From the NCBI RefSeq assembly GCF_008801405.1, contig NZ_VZPV01000001.1, positions 2,418,001 to 2,482,000 on the forward strand: a DNA stretch of 64,000 bases, read 5' to 3'. This DNA comes from Ralstonia insidiosa. GTDB lineage: Bacteria > Pseudomonadota > Gammaproteobacteria > Burkholderiales > Burkholderiaceae. Made by a program: the position numbers and the translations under genes. Of the stretch, positions 34,301 through 42,454 are shown one piece after another; within the stretch, counting starts at the first letter, position 1; every line of letters begins with the position of its first letter. The notes under the pieces were generated by a model. That model did not search any database. It was not told where the DNA came from and worked only from the letters and a program-made list of their open reading frames with translations.

Positions 34301-34984
34301 ATGAACATCCTGCTGATCGAAGACGACCGCAAAGCCGCCCGCCTGCTGGCACGCGGCCTGGAAGAAGAAGGCTTTACGGTGGCGCTTGCACACGCGGCGG
34401 AAGAAGCCCACGAACCGATGATCCGCGCGGCCGATCTGGTCATCCTCGACTGGATGCTTCCCGGCAAAGAAGGCGTGACGTTTTGTGCCGAGTTGCGCCA
34501 GCGTGGCATCCAGACCCCGATCCTGATGCTGACCGCGCGGGATGCCCACACCGACCGCATCGCCGGCCTCAACACCGGTGCTGACGACTACCTGACCAAG
34601 CCGTTCGTGTTTGACGAGCTGCTGGCCCGCGTCCGCGCACTGCTGCGGCGGGCCAGGCTGGCACCGGCGCCAGTGCTCGCCATTGGTGATCTGCGGCTCG
34701 AACCAGCCACGCGCCTGGTCACGCGAGCAGGCAACGCCATCGATCTCACGCCCAAGGAATACGCCCTGCTGGAGTTCCTGATGCGCCATGCCGGCGAGGT
34801 GGTCAGCCGCGTGCAGCTCGCTGAAAACATCTGGCATGCTGACCTCATCGCCATCGACAACCTGATCGACGTGCACATGAAGAACCTGCGCCGCAAGATC
34901 GATCCGCCCGACCTGCCAGCGCTCGTTCAAACCGTACGCGGACAAGGCTTTCGCCTGAGCGCACCAACGGATCACCATGTTTAG
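34301..34984 (+). CDS. OmpR-family response regulator, CzcR/IrlR type
   Basis: A 227-residue regulator. The receiver (about residues 1-115) has acidic residues at EDD (7-9), phospho-acceptor Asp50 in VILDWMLPG, Thr in LMLTARD and the Lys in YLTKPFVFDELLARVRALLRR. A winged-helix output domain follows (about 130-225; DLTPKEYALLEFLMRHAGEV). The start at 34301 is chosen because the receiver begins there; the upstream frame is not domain-like. It overlaps the kinase gene by 8 bp. It probably activates the divergent pump operon when metal is present. Confidence 0.92.
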   Translation: MNILLIEDDRKAARLLARGLEEEGFTVALAHAAEEAHEPMIRAADLVILDWMLPGKEGVTFCAELRQRGIQTPILMLTARDAHTDRIAGLNTGADDYLTKPFVFDELLARVRALLRRARLAPAPVLAIGDLRLEPATRLVTRAGNAIDLTPKEYALLEFLMRHAGEVVSRVQLAENIWHADLIAIDNLIDVHMKNLRRKIDPPDLPALVQTVRGQGFRLSAPTDHHV

Positions 34985-36380
34985 TTTTCAGCGCCGCCTG
35001 ATCCTCGCGCACTGGGCCGTGATCGTGATCGTTGTGACGGGCGTGGCCTTCGCCGCGTGGTGGGAGCTGTCGCGCATCGCCCATCGGCAACTGGATGCCG
35101 CGCTGCTGGCACTGGCCGAAACCGAGGCCGGCATGCTGTTAGGTAGCAAAAGCCAACCCATCCGCGTGCATGAAAAACCCACAGGTACGGCCCCCCCTTC
35201 ATTGGTGCGCCTGGACCGTCTGGTGCAGATTGTCGATGCGCAGGGGGACGTCCTTGCACGCAGTGCCAACCTTGGCACGACCCGTCTGCCGACGTCTCCG
35301 GTATTGCTCGGCCGTCTCGCGCAAGGCGAAACGGTCTTCGAGACCCTGCAGGATTTCAGCGAAGAGCCGCTGCGCATGGTGTCGCTGCCGATACACAGCA
35401 CCCCCGGTGCGCCGCCCTTGGTCATCCAGGTTGCGGGGTCGCTCGATGACGTCAACCGGATCCTGGACTCGGCGGTGGTGCTGTTCGTCGGGCTGGCGGT
35501 TGCGTTGCTGCTCGCTGTCGGCACCGCGGGCGCCATGCTCACGCAGCGCGTCTTTCGCGCCATTGACAACGTCGTCAAGCAGGCCCGCCGGATCGGCGAC
35601 AACAACCTCGACGAGCGCCTGCCGCACCCCGGCACGTCCGATGACATCGGCAAGCTCGTCGATACGCTCAACGACATGCTCGATCGCCTCGAACACGGCT
35701 TCGACATGCAGCGCCGCTTCACGGCCGATGCCTCGCACGAGTTGCGCTCACCGCTGTCGCGGCTACGTACCGAGCTTGAGGTCACGCTGCGGCGCGAGCG
35801 CAGCCGCGAAGAATACGTCGAGACCCTGCACTCGTGCGTGGAAGAGGTCGGACGGCTCACGCAGATGGTGGAAGAACTGCTGATGCTCGCGCGCCTGGAT
35901 GCCGGCCAGGACCAGGACATGCTGGAAGCGGTGCCGGTCATTGAGCTTGTGCAGACGTGCGTCAAGCGTGTCACCCCGGCGGCCCAGGATCGCGGCATCA
36001 CCCTGGCCACACAAGCGGGCACGAATCTGCCCATCCGGATCGCCCGTGCCCCGGCAACCTTGGCCCTGACCAATCTGCTGGACAACGCCGTCAAGTTTTC
36101 GCCAGCGGGCACCACGGTTGAGATTGCCTGGTCGGCCGAGCACGGCGACGCCGTCCTGCAAGTCAGCGACCATGGCCCCGGGATTCCCCCTGCCGAATTG
36201 CCGCACATCTTCGAGCGCTTCTACCGTGGCGCGCGTGCCCGGGCGAGCGAGACGCCGGGTACGGGTCTTGGGTTGGCGCTTTCGCAAGCCATCGTGCAGG
36301 CACACGGCGGGCGGATCGACGCGGCAAATGCCCTGGAAGGCGGCGTGATTTTCCGCATCAGCCTGCCACTTGTCGCCTGA
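34977..36380 (+). CDS. Heavy-metal sensor histidine kinase, CzcS type
   Basis: A 467-residue membrane kinase. TM1 is at about residues 8-29, a periplasmic part at about 30-160, TM2 at about 162-187 and HAMP at about 188-240. The H-box has His254 in FTADASHELRSPLSRL. The ATPase domain carries NLLDNAVKFSP, DHGPGIPPAELPHIFERFYRG and GTGLGLALS. It senses metal in the periplasm and phosphorylates the response regulator encoded just upstream. Convergent with clpB, with a shared terminator at 36402-36428. Confidence 0.93.
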   Translation: MFSFQRRLILAHWAVIVIVVTGVAFAAWWELSRIAHRQLDAALLALAETEAGMLLGSKSQPIRVHEKPTGTAPPSLVRLDRLVQIVDAQGDVLARSANLGTTRLPTSPVLLGRLAQGETVFETLQDFSEEPLRMVSLPIHSTPGAPPLVIQVAGSLDDVNRILDSAVVLFVGLAVALLLAVGTAGAMLTQRVFRAIDNVVKQARRIGDNNLDERLPHPGTSDDIGKLVDTLNDMLDRLEHGFDMQRRFTADASHELRSPLSRLRTELEVTLRRERSREEYVETLHSCVEEVGRLTQMVEELLMLARLDAGQDQDMLEAVPVIELVQTCVKRVTPAAQDRGITLATQAGTNLPIRIARAPATLALTNLLDNAVKFSPAGTTVEIAWSAEHGDAVLQVSDHGPGIPPAELPHIFERFYRGARARASETPGTGLGLALSQAIVQAHGGRIDAANALEGGVIFRISLPLVA

Positions 36381-36401
36381 CGGCACGTTGCAGGCATAAA
36401 A

Positions 36402-36428
36402 AAAGCCCGTCTTCGCAAGACGGGCTTT
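36402..36428. terminator. Bidirectional terminator between the sensor kinase and clpB
   Basis: AAAGCCCGTCTT (36402-36413) pairs perfectly with AAGACGGGCTTT (36417-36428) over a CGC loop. On the minus strand it is followed by a T tract (the A run from 36398), on the plus strand by TTTCTC, so it can stop clpB and the kinase operon. Confidence 0.9.
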
Positions 36429-36450
36429 CTCAAACACAACACTGCGCGGC

Positions 36451-39039
36451 TTAGTGCACCACGCGCTCGAACGTGAAGTGGTCGTCGCGATAGTCCACTG
36501 GCACCACATCCTTGGGCGAGTACTTGCCCTCCAGAATCATCCGCGCGACCGGGTTCTCGATCTGCTGCTGGATGGCACGCTTCAGCGGTCGCGCCCCAAA
36601 CACCGGGTCGTAGCCCGCCGAGGCCAGCTTGGCCACGGCAGAATCGGTAATCTCCAGCGTCAGGTCCATATGCGCCAGACGTGCCGCCAGACGCTTGAGC
36701 TGGATGCGCGCGATCGACTCGATGTTGCTCTGGTCCAGCGAATGGAACACCACCACCTCGTCGATTCGGTTCAGGAACTCGGGGCGGAAATGCGTCTTCA
36801 CTTCCTGCCACACCGCGCCCTTCACCACATCGAACGGCTCGCCCGTCATCGACTGGATCAACTGCGAGCCGAGGTTGGACGTCATCACGATCACCGTGTT
36901 CTTGAAGTCCACGGTGCGGCCCTGACCGTCAGTGAGGCGGCCATCGTCCAGCACCTGCAGCAGCACGTTGAAGACGTCCGGGTGGGCCTTCTCAACTTCA
37001 TCGAGCAGCACCACGCTGTACGGCTTGCGACGCACGGCTTCGGTCAGATAACCGCCTTCCTCATAGCCGACATAGCCCGGAGGCGCGCCGATCAGGCGGC
37101 TCACGGAATGCTTCTCCATGAACTCGCTCATATCGATGCGGATCAGGTGCTCTTCCGAATCGAACAGGAACCCGGCCAGCGCCTTGCACAGCTCGGTCTT
37201 GCCGACACCAGTCGGGCCCAGGAACAGGAACGAGCCATAGGGCTTGTTCTCGTCCGAGATACCGGCGCGCGAGCGGCGGATGGCGTCGGACACCAGGCGC
37301 ACAGCCTCGTCCTGGCCGACCACGCGCTCGTGCAGGCGGTCTTCCATCTTGAGCAGCTTCTCGCGCTCGCCGGTCATCATCTTCGACACGGGGATGCCCG
37401 TGGCGCGGCTGACGACTTCGGCAATTTCTTCGGCACCCACCTGCGTGCGCAGCAGCTTGTTCGGCTGCTTCTGGCCAGCGGTCTCCGCGTCGGTCGCGGC
37501 CTTCAGCTTGCCCTCCAACTCGGGCAGCTTGCCGTATTGCAACTCGGCCACCTTGTCGAACTTGCCTTCGCGTTGCAGCTTGGCAATCTCAAGTTTGATC
37601 TTGTCGATCTCTTCCTTGAGCACAGCTGTGCCTTGCGCTGCACCCTTCTCGGCCTTCCAGATTTCATCCAGATCGGCGTATTCCTTCTGCAGGCGTTCGA
37701 TCTCCTGCTCGATCAGCTCCAGGCGCTTTTGCGAGGCTTCGTCGGTTTCCTTCTTCACCGCTTCGCGCTCGATCTTGAGCTGGATCAGGCGACGATCCAG
37801 TTTGTCCATCACCTCGGGCTTCGAGTCGATTTCCATCTTGATGCGCGCGGCCGCTTCGTCGATCAGGTCGATGGCCTTGTCCGGCAAGAAGCGGTCGGTG
37901 ATGTAGCGGTGGCTGAGTTCCGCCGCCGCCACGATTGCCGGGTCGGTAATCTCCACGCCGTGGTGCAGTTCGTACTTCTCCTGCAGGCCACGCAGGATGG
38001 CGATGGTCGCCTCCACGCTCGGCTCATCCACGAGCACCTTCTGGAAGCGGCGCTCAAGCGCAGCATCCTTCTCGATGTACTTGCGGTACTCATCCAGCGT
38101 GGTCGCGCCGATGCAATGCAGCTCACCGCGCGCCAGCGCGGGCTTGAGCATGTTGCCGGCATCCATCGCACCTTCGGCCTTGCCCGCGCCCACCATGGTG
38201 TGGATCTCGTCAATGAAGAGGATGGTCTGGCCCTCTTCCTTGGCGATGTCGTTCAGCACGGCCTTCAGGCGTTCCTCGAACTCGCCGCGGTACTTGGCAC
38301 CGGCCAACAGGCCCGCCATGTCCAGCACCAGCACGCGCTTGCCCTTCAGGCTTTCCGGCACTTCTTCATTGACGATGCGCTGTGCCAGCCCCTCAACAAT
38401 GGCGGTCTTGCCCACACCCGGCTCACCGATCAGCACCGGGTTGTTCTTGGTACGGCGCTGCAGGATCTGGATGGCACGGCGGATTTCGTCGTCACGGCCG
38501 ATAACCGGGTCGAGCTTGCCGCTACGGGCACGCTCGGTCAGGTCAATGGTGTACTTCTTGAGCGCTTCACGCTGGCTTTCAGCCTCGGCACTGCCGACGG
38601 TCTGACCGCCGCGTACGGCGTCGATGGCCGATTCGAGCGCTTTGCGCGCCAGGCCATGTTCGCGTGCGATGCGGCCGGCCTCGCCCTTGTCGTCAGCGGC
38701 GGCCAGCAGGAACAGCTCGCTGGCGATGAATTGGTCACCACGCTTGATGCCTTCCTTCTCGGTTTGCTGCAGCAGGCTGCCCAGGTCACGGCCGACCTGC
38801 ACCTGTTCGCCACCCTGCACCTGCGGCAGGTGCTTGATGGCACGGTCCAGCGCCGTATCCAGCGCACCCGTGTTGACGCCCGCGCGGGCCAGCAGGTTCT
38901 TGGTGGCCCCATCCGGCTGGCGGAGCATCGCCAGCAGCAGGTGGATCGGTTCGATATACGGATTGTCGTTGCCCAGCGCCAGGCTCTGCGCGTCGGCCAG
39001 CGCTTCCTGGAAGCGGGTGGTCAGTTTGTCCAAACGCAT
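36451..39039 (-). CDS. clpB: ClpB disaggregase (Hsp100)
   Basis: An 862-residue hexameric ATPase that extracts proteins from aggregates together with DnaK. It has the N-domain (about 1-150), AAA1 with Walker A GEPGVGKTA, the coiled-coil middle domain (about 400-530, ERLQKEYADLDEIWKAEKGA), and AAA2 with Walker A GPTGVGKTE and Walker B VVLLDEVEKAH. The start at 39039 (MRLDKLTT) has GGGG upstream; the frame to 39066 is unsupported. A sigma-32 type promoter lies at 39077-39104, consistent with heat-shock control. Confidence 0.98.
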   Translation of the reverse strand: MRLDKLTTRFQEALADAQSLALGNDNPYIEPIHLLLAMLRQPDGATKNLLARAGVNTGALDTALDRAIKHLPQVQGGEQVQVGRDLGSLLQQTEKEGIKRGDQFIASELFLLAAADDKGEAGRIAREHGLARKALESAIDAVRGGQTVGSAEAESQREALKKYTIDLTERARSGKLDPVIGRDDEIRRAIQILQRRTKNNPVLIGEPGVGKTAIVEGLAQRIVNEEVPESLKGKRVLVLDMAGLLAGAKYRGEFEERLKAVLNDIAKEEGQTILFIDEIHTMVGAGKAEGAMDAGNMLKPALARGELHCIGATTLDEYRKYIEKDAALERRFQKVLVDEPSVEATIAILRGLQEKYELHHGVEITDPAIVAAAELSHRYITDRFLPDKAIDLIDEAAARIKMEIDSKPEVMDKLDRRLIQLKIEREAVKKETDEASQKRLELIEQEIERLQKEYADLDEIWKAEKGAAQGTAVLKEEIDKIKLEIAKLQREGKFDKVAELQYGKLPELEGKLKAATDAETAGQKQPNKLLRTQVGAEEIAEVVSRATGIPVSKMMTGEREKLLKMEDRLHERVVGQDEAVRLVSDAIRRSRAGISDENKPYGSFLFLGPTGVGKTELCKALAGFLFDSEEHLIRIDMSEFMEKHSVSRLIGAPPGYVGYEEGGYLTEAVRRKPYSVVLLDEVEKAHPDVFNVLLQVLDDGRLTDGQGRTVDFKNTVIVMTSNLGSQLIQSMTGEPFDVVKGAVWQEVKTHFRPEFLNRIDEVVVFHSLDQSNIESIARIQLKRLAARLAHMDLTLEITDSAVAKLASAGYDPVFGARPLKRAIQQQIENPVARMILEGKYSPKDVVPVDYRDDHFTFERVVH

Positions 39040-39076
39040 TAAAAACCCCTTGCGGAAATTATTCACTTGTTCCGAA

Positions 39077-39104
39077 AGATAGGGAGCTTCGGTGGCATTT
39101 CAAG
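39077..39104 (-). promoter_or_regulatory. Sigma-32 (RpoH) heat-shock promoter of clpB
   Basis: On the minus strand CTTGAAA (39098-39104) is followed after 13 bp by CCCTATCT (39077-39084). The RpoH consensus is CTTGAAA, 11-16 bp, CCCCATnT; the -35 box matches fully and the -10 box in all but one position. The start codon is 38 bp downstream. The remainder of the gap up to crcB (39105-39290) shows no convincing gene. Confidence 0.85.
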
Positions 39105-39290
39105 CACGCAATCGCCGGTTTTCATGCAGATTTGCGCCAGCGCAAACGGCGGCGCGCCTGCCGGTCGCGCCGCAGCCCCAAGTGCGCGGGAATCGTCTTG
39201 CCGAGGGTGAGCACGGGGCTCAGGATCGTCGCACCGCAGCCTGTGCGCCGCATGTAATGTGATTCATACTGCCCATGCGAACGACGCCGA

Positions 39291-39671
39291 TTAACTGAAC
39301 GTACGCACCGTCCAGAGACCTAGCATCGTGAGGAAGAGCGAACCGCCCAGATGCGCCACGATGTGCAGTGCACCGATGACGTAGTCGCCGGCCAGAATAT
39401 TGGCGACGACCTCGCTGGAAAACGTTGAGAACGTCGTCAGGCCGCCCAGGAACCCGGTAATGACCAGCAAGCGCCACTCCGGCGGCAGCCCCGCATGCGT
39501 ATCGAAAAAACCGACCGCCACGCCAATCAGGTAGCCCCCCACCAGATTGGCCGCCAGCGTACCGTACGGCAAGGCCGGATTGATCGCATTCCACAACACG
39601 GCGAACCCCCAGCGCAACCAGGCCCCTAGCGCAGCGCCCACCCCGACTGCCAGAAAACCCATTCCGCTCAT
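39291..39671 (-). CDS. crcB: Fluoride channel protein CrcB (Fluc)
   Basis: A 126-residue dual-topology channel that expels fluoride. Four hydrophobic helices are visible, with ANLVGGYLIG and the diagnostic GFLGGLTTFSTFSSE, whose Phe, Thr and Ser line the fluoride pore. It lies 15 bp after moaE and is therefore probably cotranscribed with the moeA-moaD-moaE genes; no fluoride riboswitch is visible in that short spacing. Start may be 39671 or 39662. Confidence 0.95.
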   Translation of the reverse strand: MSGMGFLAVGVGAALGAWLRWGFAVLWNAINPALPYGTLAANLVGGYLIGVAVGFFDTHAGLPPEWRLLVITGFLGGLTTFSTFSSEVVANILAGDYVIGALHIVAHLGGSLFLTMLGLWTVRTFS

Positions 39672-39686
39672 GCGGCCGCGTCCTTG

Positions 39687-40205
39687 TTATTCGTAGTCGT
39701 TGGGTTGCGCCGGTGTGCCGGCTGCGGTGGAAGCACCGGCCGCGTTGCTGGTGGTGACGCCCCAGCGGGCGAGCGCTTTGTCGTCGGTCACGCGTGCATC
39801 GACCCAGCGGGCACCCTCTGGCGTCTGTTCCTTCTTCCAGAACGGCGCTTCGCTCTTGAGGTAATCCATGATGAACTCGCACGCGGCAAAGGACTCACCG
39901 CGATGCTTGGAGGCCACCGCCACCAGCACGATCTGGTCTTCCGGCTTGAGTTTGCCAACGCGGTGGATGACCAGTGCGTCGATCAGCTCCCAGCGCTGCA
40001 TGGCTGCGCTCACGATGTTGGCGAGCGCCTTCTCGGTCATGCCGGGATAGTGCTCCAACTCCATCTCCGACACACCGGAGCCGTCGTTAATGTCGCGCAC
40101 GGTACCGATAAAGCTGGCCACCGCACCGATGCTCGGGCGGCCGGCGCGTAGCGCGGCAATCTCAGCACCGAGGTCGAAGTCGGCTTCCTGCACACGAACG
40201 GTCAT
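39687..40205 (-). CDS. moaE: Molybdopterin synthase catalytic subunit MoaE
   Basis: A 172-residue subunit that, with MoaD, adds sulfur to precursor Z to make molybdopterin. SFIGTVRD (about residues 34-41) and the Lys-rich RVGKLKPEDQIVLVAVASKHR with FWKKEQ contain active-site lysines. The tail past 150 (SNAAGASTAAGTPAQPNDYE) is low-complexity and extra. The start at 40205 is the ATG before VRVQEADFDLG; the frame extends to 40358 over moaD. It follows moaD by 16 bp. Confidence 0.96.
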   Translation of the reverse strand: MTVRVQEADFDLGAEIAALRAGRPSIGAVASFIGTVRDINDGSGVSEMELEHYPGMTEKALANIVSAAMQRWELIDALVIHRVGKLKPEDQIVLVAVASKHRGESFAACEFIMDYLKSEAPFWKKEQTPEGARWVDARVTDDKALARWGVTTSNAAGASTAAGTPAQPNDYE

Positions 40206-40221
40206 GGTCGCTCTCCTCCGC

Positions 40222-40485
40222 TCAGCCGCCAGTGACGGGCGGGAAGAATGCGACTTCGCAGCCTTCGTGAATCGCGGTATCGGCAGGCACGATCTGGTGG
40301 TCCACCGCCATGCGCAGGGCACGGCCTTCAGCCAAGACCTCGGCCCATACCGGGCCACGCGCCATCAGCCAGCGGCGCACGTCACCCGCTGTGCGCAAGG
40401 TGTCCGGCACGGTCGCCGCCTCATGCGAGGTCCCCAGTTGCTCACGCACGCTGGCAAAGAAACGAAGCTCGATCTGCATGGCCAT
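40222..40485 (-). CDS. moaD: Molybdopterin synthase sulfur carrier MoaD
   Basis: An 87-residue ubiquitin-like protein ending in the functional Gly-Gly (PPVTGG), which is thiocarboxylated by MoeB. RFFASVREQLG is the typical first strand and helix. It pairs with MoaE, encoded 16 bp downstream, and follows moeA by six bases, so the three Moco genes form one transcript. Confidence 0.95.
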   Translation of the reverse strand: MAMQIELRFFASVREQLGTSHEAATVPDTLRTAGDVRRWLMARGPVWAEVLAEGRALRMAVDHQIVPADTAIHEGCEVAFFPPVTGG

Positions 40486-40491
40486 CGCTCC

Positions 40492-41751
40492 TTACACCAG
40501 ACCCGCGAACGGCAGGAAGCTCACAACGTCGCCCTGCGCGATCGGCTGGTTGGGCGGGTTGTCGATCAGACCATCACCCCACACGGTGGAGGTCAGCACG
40601 CCGGAGCTCTGGTTCGGGAACAGATCCAACCCGCCGTTGGCGTTGATGCGCGCGCGCAGAAACTCGTTGCGGCGATCGCCCTTGGGCAGCGCAAAGTCGG
40701 CGCGCATCGGGATGCGTTTGGGCGCCACGTCGGCCACACCCTGCAGGCGCAGGATGAACGGCCGCACGAACAGCAGGAAGGTCACGAAGCTCGATACCGG
40801 ATTGCCCGGCAAACCAATGAAGAACGCGGTTGGCCCACCCACCATGCCTTCAGGCCGGCGCACCTCGCCAAAAGCCAGCGGCTTGCCCGGCTTGATGGCG
40901 ATCTGCCACATGTTCAGGCGCCCTTCAGCTTCCACGGCGGGCTTGATGTGGTCTTCCTCGCCCACCGAGACGCCGCCCGACGTGATGATCAGGTCGTGCG
41001 CTTCAGCAGCTTCGCGCAGCGTCTCGCGCGTGGCCTGCAGTGTGTCAGGCACGATGCCGAAATCGGTGATGTCGCAACCGAGGTTTTCGAGCAGCGCGCG
41101 CAGCGTGAAGCGGTTGGAGTTGTAGATGGCGCCGGGCTTGAGCGGTTCGCCGGGCATGGCGAGCTCGTCGCCGGTAAAGAACACGGCCACGCGCGGGCGG
41201 CGCACAACCTGCAGGTTGGCGCAGCCGACGGATGCGGCCAGGCCCAGTTGCTGTGCACCGAGGCGCGCGCCGCGCGGCAGGATTTCGGCACCGTCGGCGA
41301 TGTCCTCGCCCGCGCGGCGAATCCACTCGCCCGATTCCGGCACATGGTCAATGACGACGGTGCCCGTATCCGGATCAGCCTTGCATTGCTCCTGCATGAC
41401 GACCGCATCAGCGCCCGGCGGAATCATCGCGCCAGTGAAAATGCGCGCCGCTTCGCCCGCATTCAACGGCTGGCCGACGTGACCCGCAGGAATGCGCTGC
41501 GCCACCTTCAGGCGCGTGCCCGGCACAGTGATATCGGCTGCGCGCACGGCGTAGCCGTCCATCGACGTATTGTCTGCCGGCGGTACGTTGAGGCTGCTGT
41601 GCACGGCTTGCGCGAGGATGCGGCCGTTGGCGTGCAGCGTCGGCACGGTTTCGGTGTCATGCAGAACGCGTGCAGCGGCGAGCAATTGCGACAGCGCCGC
41701 TTCGAGCGTCAGCAGGGACGGTTTGACGGCGGGAGCATCGTTGGCAGACAT
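40492..41751 (-). CDS. moeA: Molybdopterin molybdenumtransferase MoeA
   Basis: A 419-residue enzyme that inserts molybdate into adenylylated molybdopterin. NTSMDGYAVRAADI, SGGVSVGEEDHI, KPGKPLAFGEV and LPGNPVSSFVTF mark the domain III (MogA-like) site and the MoeA domains. First gene of the moeA-moaD-moaE-crcB run. An inverted repeat and -10-like box lie just upstream at 41767-41794, so expression may be regulated. A paralogue elsewhere (Glp) cannot be ruled out. Confidence 0.95.
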   Translation of the reverse strand: MSANDAPAVKPSLLTLEAALSQLLAAARVLHDTETVPTLHANGRILAQAVHSSLNVPPADNTSMDGYAVRAADITVPGTRLKVAQRIPAGHVGQPLNAGEAARIFTGAMIPPGADAVVMQEQCKADPDTGTVVIDHVPESGEWIRRAGEDIADGAEILPRGARLGAQQLGLAASVGCANLQVVRRPRVAVFFTGDELAMPGEPLKPGAIYNSNRFTLRALLENLGCDITDFGIVPDTLQATRETLREAAEAHDLIITSGGVSVGEEDHIKPAVEAEGRLNMWQIAIKPGKPLAFGEVRRPEGMVGGPTAFFIGLPGNPVSSFVTFLLFVRPFILRLQGVADVAPKRIPMRADFALPKGDRRNEFLRARINANGGLDLFPNQSSGVLTSTVWGDGLIDNPPNQPIAQGDVVSFLPFAGLV

Positions 41752-41766
41752 GCGGGAATGATGGAA

Positions 41767-41794
41767 CGAAATCGAAAGGAAGATTTCGATTGTA
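41767..41794 (-). promoter_or_regulatory. Promoter with overlapping inverted repeat upstream of moeA
   Basis: On the minus strand the -10-like box TACAAT occupies 41789-41794. Immediately downstream is an inverted repeat, CGAAATC (41767-41773) and GATTTCG (41782-41788) with an 8-bp spacer, so it would cover the transcription start. No good -35 is visible. The layout suits a repressor site; the 81-bp gap holds nothing else. Confidence 0.4.
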
Positions 41795-41832
41795 TCGGTT
41801 CCAGGCGGCCGCCATCCATCAGCGCCGGCGTA

Positions 41833-42450
41833 TCAAGCGAATGCGTCTGCCAGCGCCGTCCGCATCGCGGGCACGATGTGCTCGTCAAACCACGGGTTGT
41901 GCTTGAACCAGGCCAGGTTGCGCGGGCTCGGGTGCGGCAGCGGGAACAGCACGCGGCCGTCTCCATCCTGAACAGGGCCATTGCGGACCACATCGGTGAG
42001 CGACCAATCACGCGGAACGTCGAGATAGTGGCGCTGGGCATAGGTACCGACCAGCAACGCCAGCCTGACCTCCGGCATGGCCGTCAGCAAGGGCCGATGC
42101 CATTTGGGCGCGCATTCCGGACGCGGCGGCAAATCGCCATTCGCGCCGGTGCCGGGAAAGCAGAACCCCATTGGCACCACAGCGATGCGCTTGTCGGCGT
42201 AAAAATCGGCGTACGAGATTTGCAGCCACTGGCGCAAGCGATCGCCCGAGCGATCATTCCAGGGGATGCCGGTTTCATGGACGATACGTCCAGGGGCTTG
42301 CCCGACGATCAGCAGGCGCGCGCGGCGATCCGCCACCACGACCGGGCGAGGTTCGTGCGCCAGCGCGCCCTTGCACTCGCGGCAGGCACGGATGTCGTGC
42401 AGGCAGCGCGTGAAGGCTGCCTCGGCTACGTCATCCGGCACCGCTGCCAT
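41833..42450 (-). CDS. Uracil-DNA glycosylase superfamily protein
   Basis: A 205-residue protein of the COG1573-like uracil-DNA glycosylase superfamily. GQAPGRIVHETGIPWNDRSG (about residues 50-69) matches the first catalytic motif and LPHPSPRN (about 170-177) the second, HPS motif. PECAPKWHRPLL is conserved in a subgroup of unknown specificity. Of the four Fe-S cysteines of family-4 UDG only CRECKG is seen near the N-terminus, so it may not hold a cluster. It begins four bases after the thrC stop, on the same strand. DNA repair is the likely role. Confidence 0.85.
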   Translation of the reverse strand: MAAVPDDVAEAAFTRCLHDIRACRECKGALAHEPRPVVVADRRARLLIVGQAPGRIVHETGIPWNDRSGDRLRQWLQISYADFYADKRIAVVPMGFCFPGTGANGDLPPRPECAPKWHRPLLTAMPEVRLALLVGTYAQRHYLDVPRDWSLTDVVRNGPVQDGDGRVLFPLPHPSPRNLAWFKHNPWFDEHIVPAMRTALADAFA

Positions 42451-42454
42451 GGAT

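Noticed and set aside
36454..39042. 862-codon plus-strand frame antisense to clpB
   Set aside because: No domain features; ClpB on the other strand is certain.
39122..39253. 43-codon minus-strand frame after crcB (MRRTGCGATILSPVLTL start)
   Set aside because: It is basic and GC-rich at third positions, but has no ribosome-binding site and no recognisable feature, so chance is as likely.
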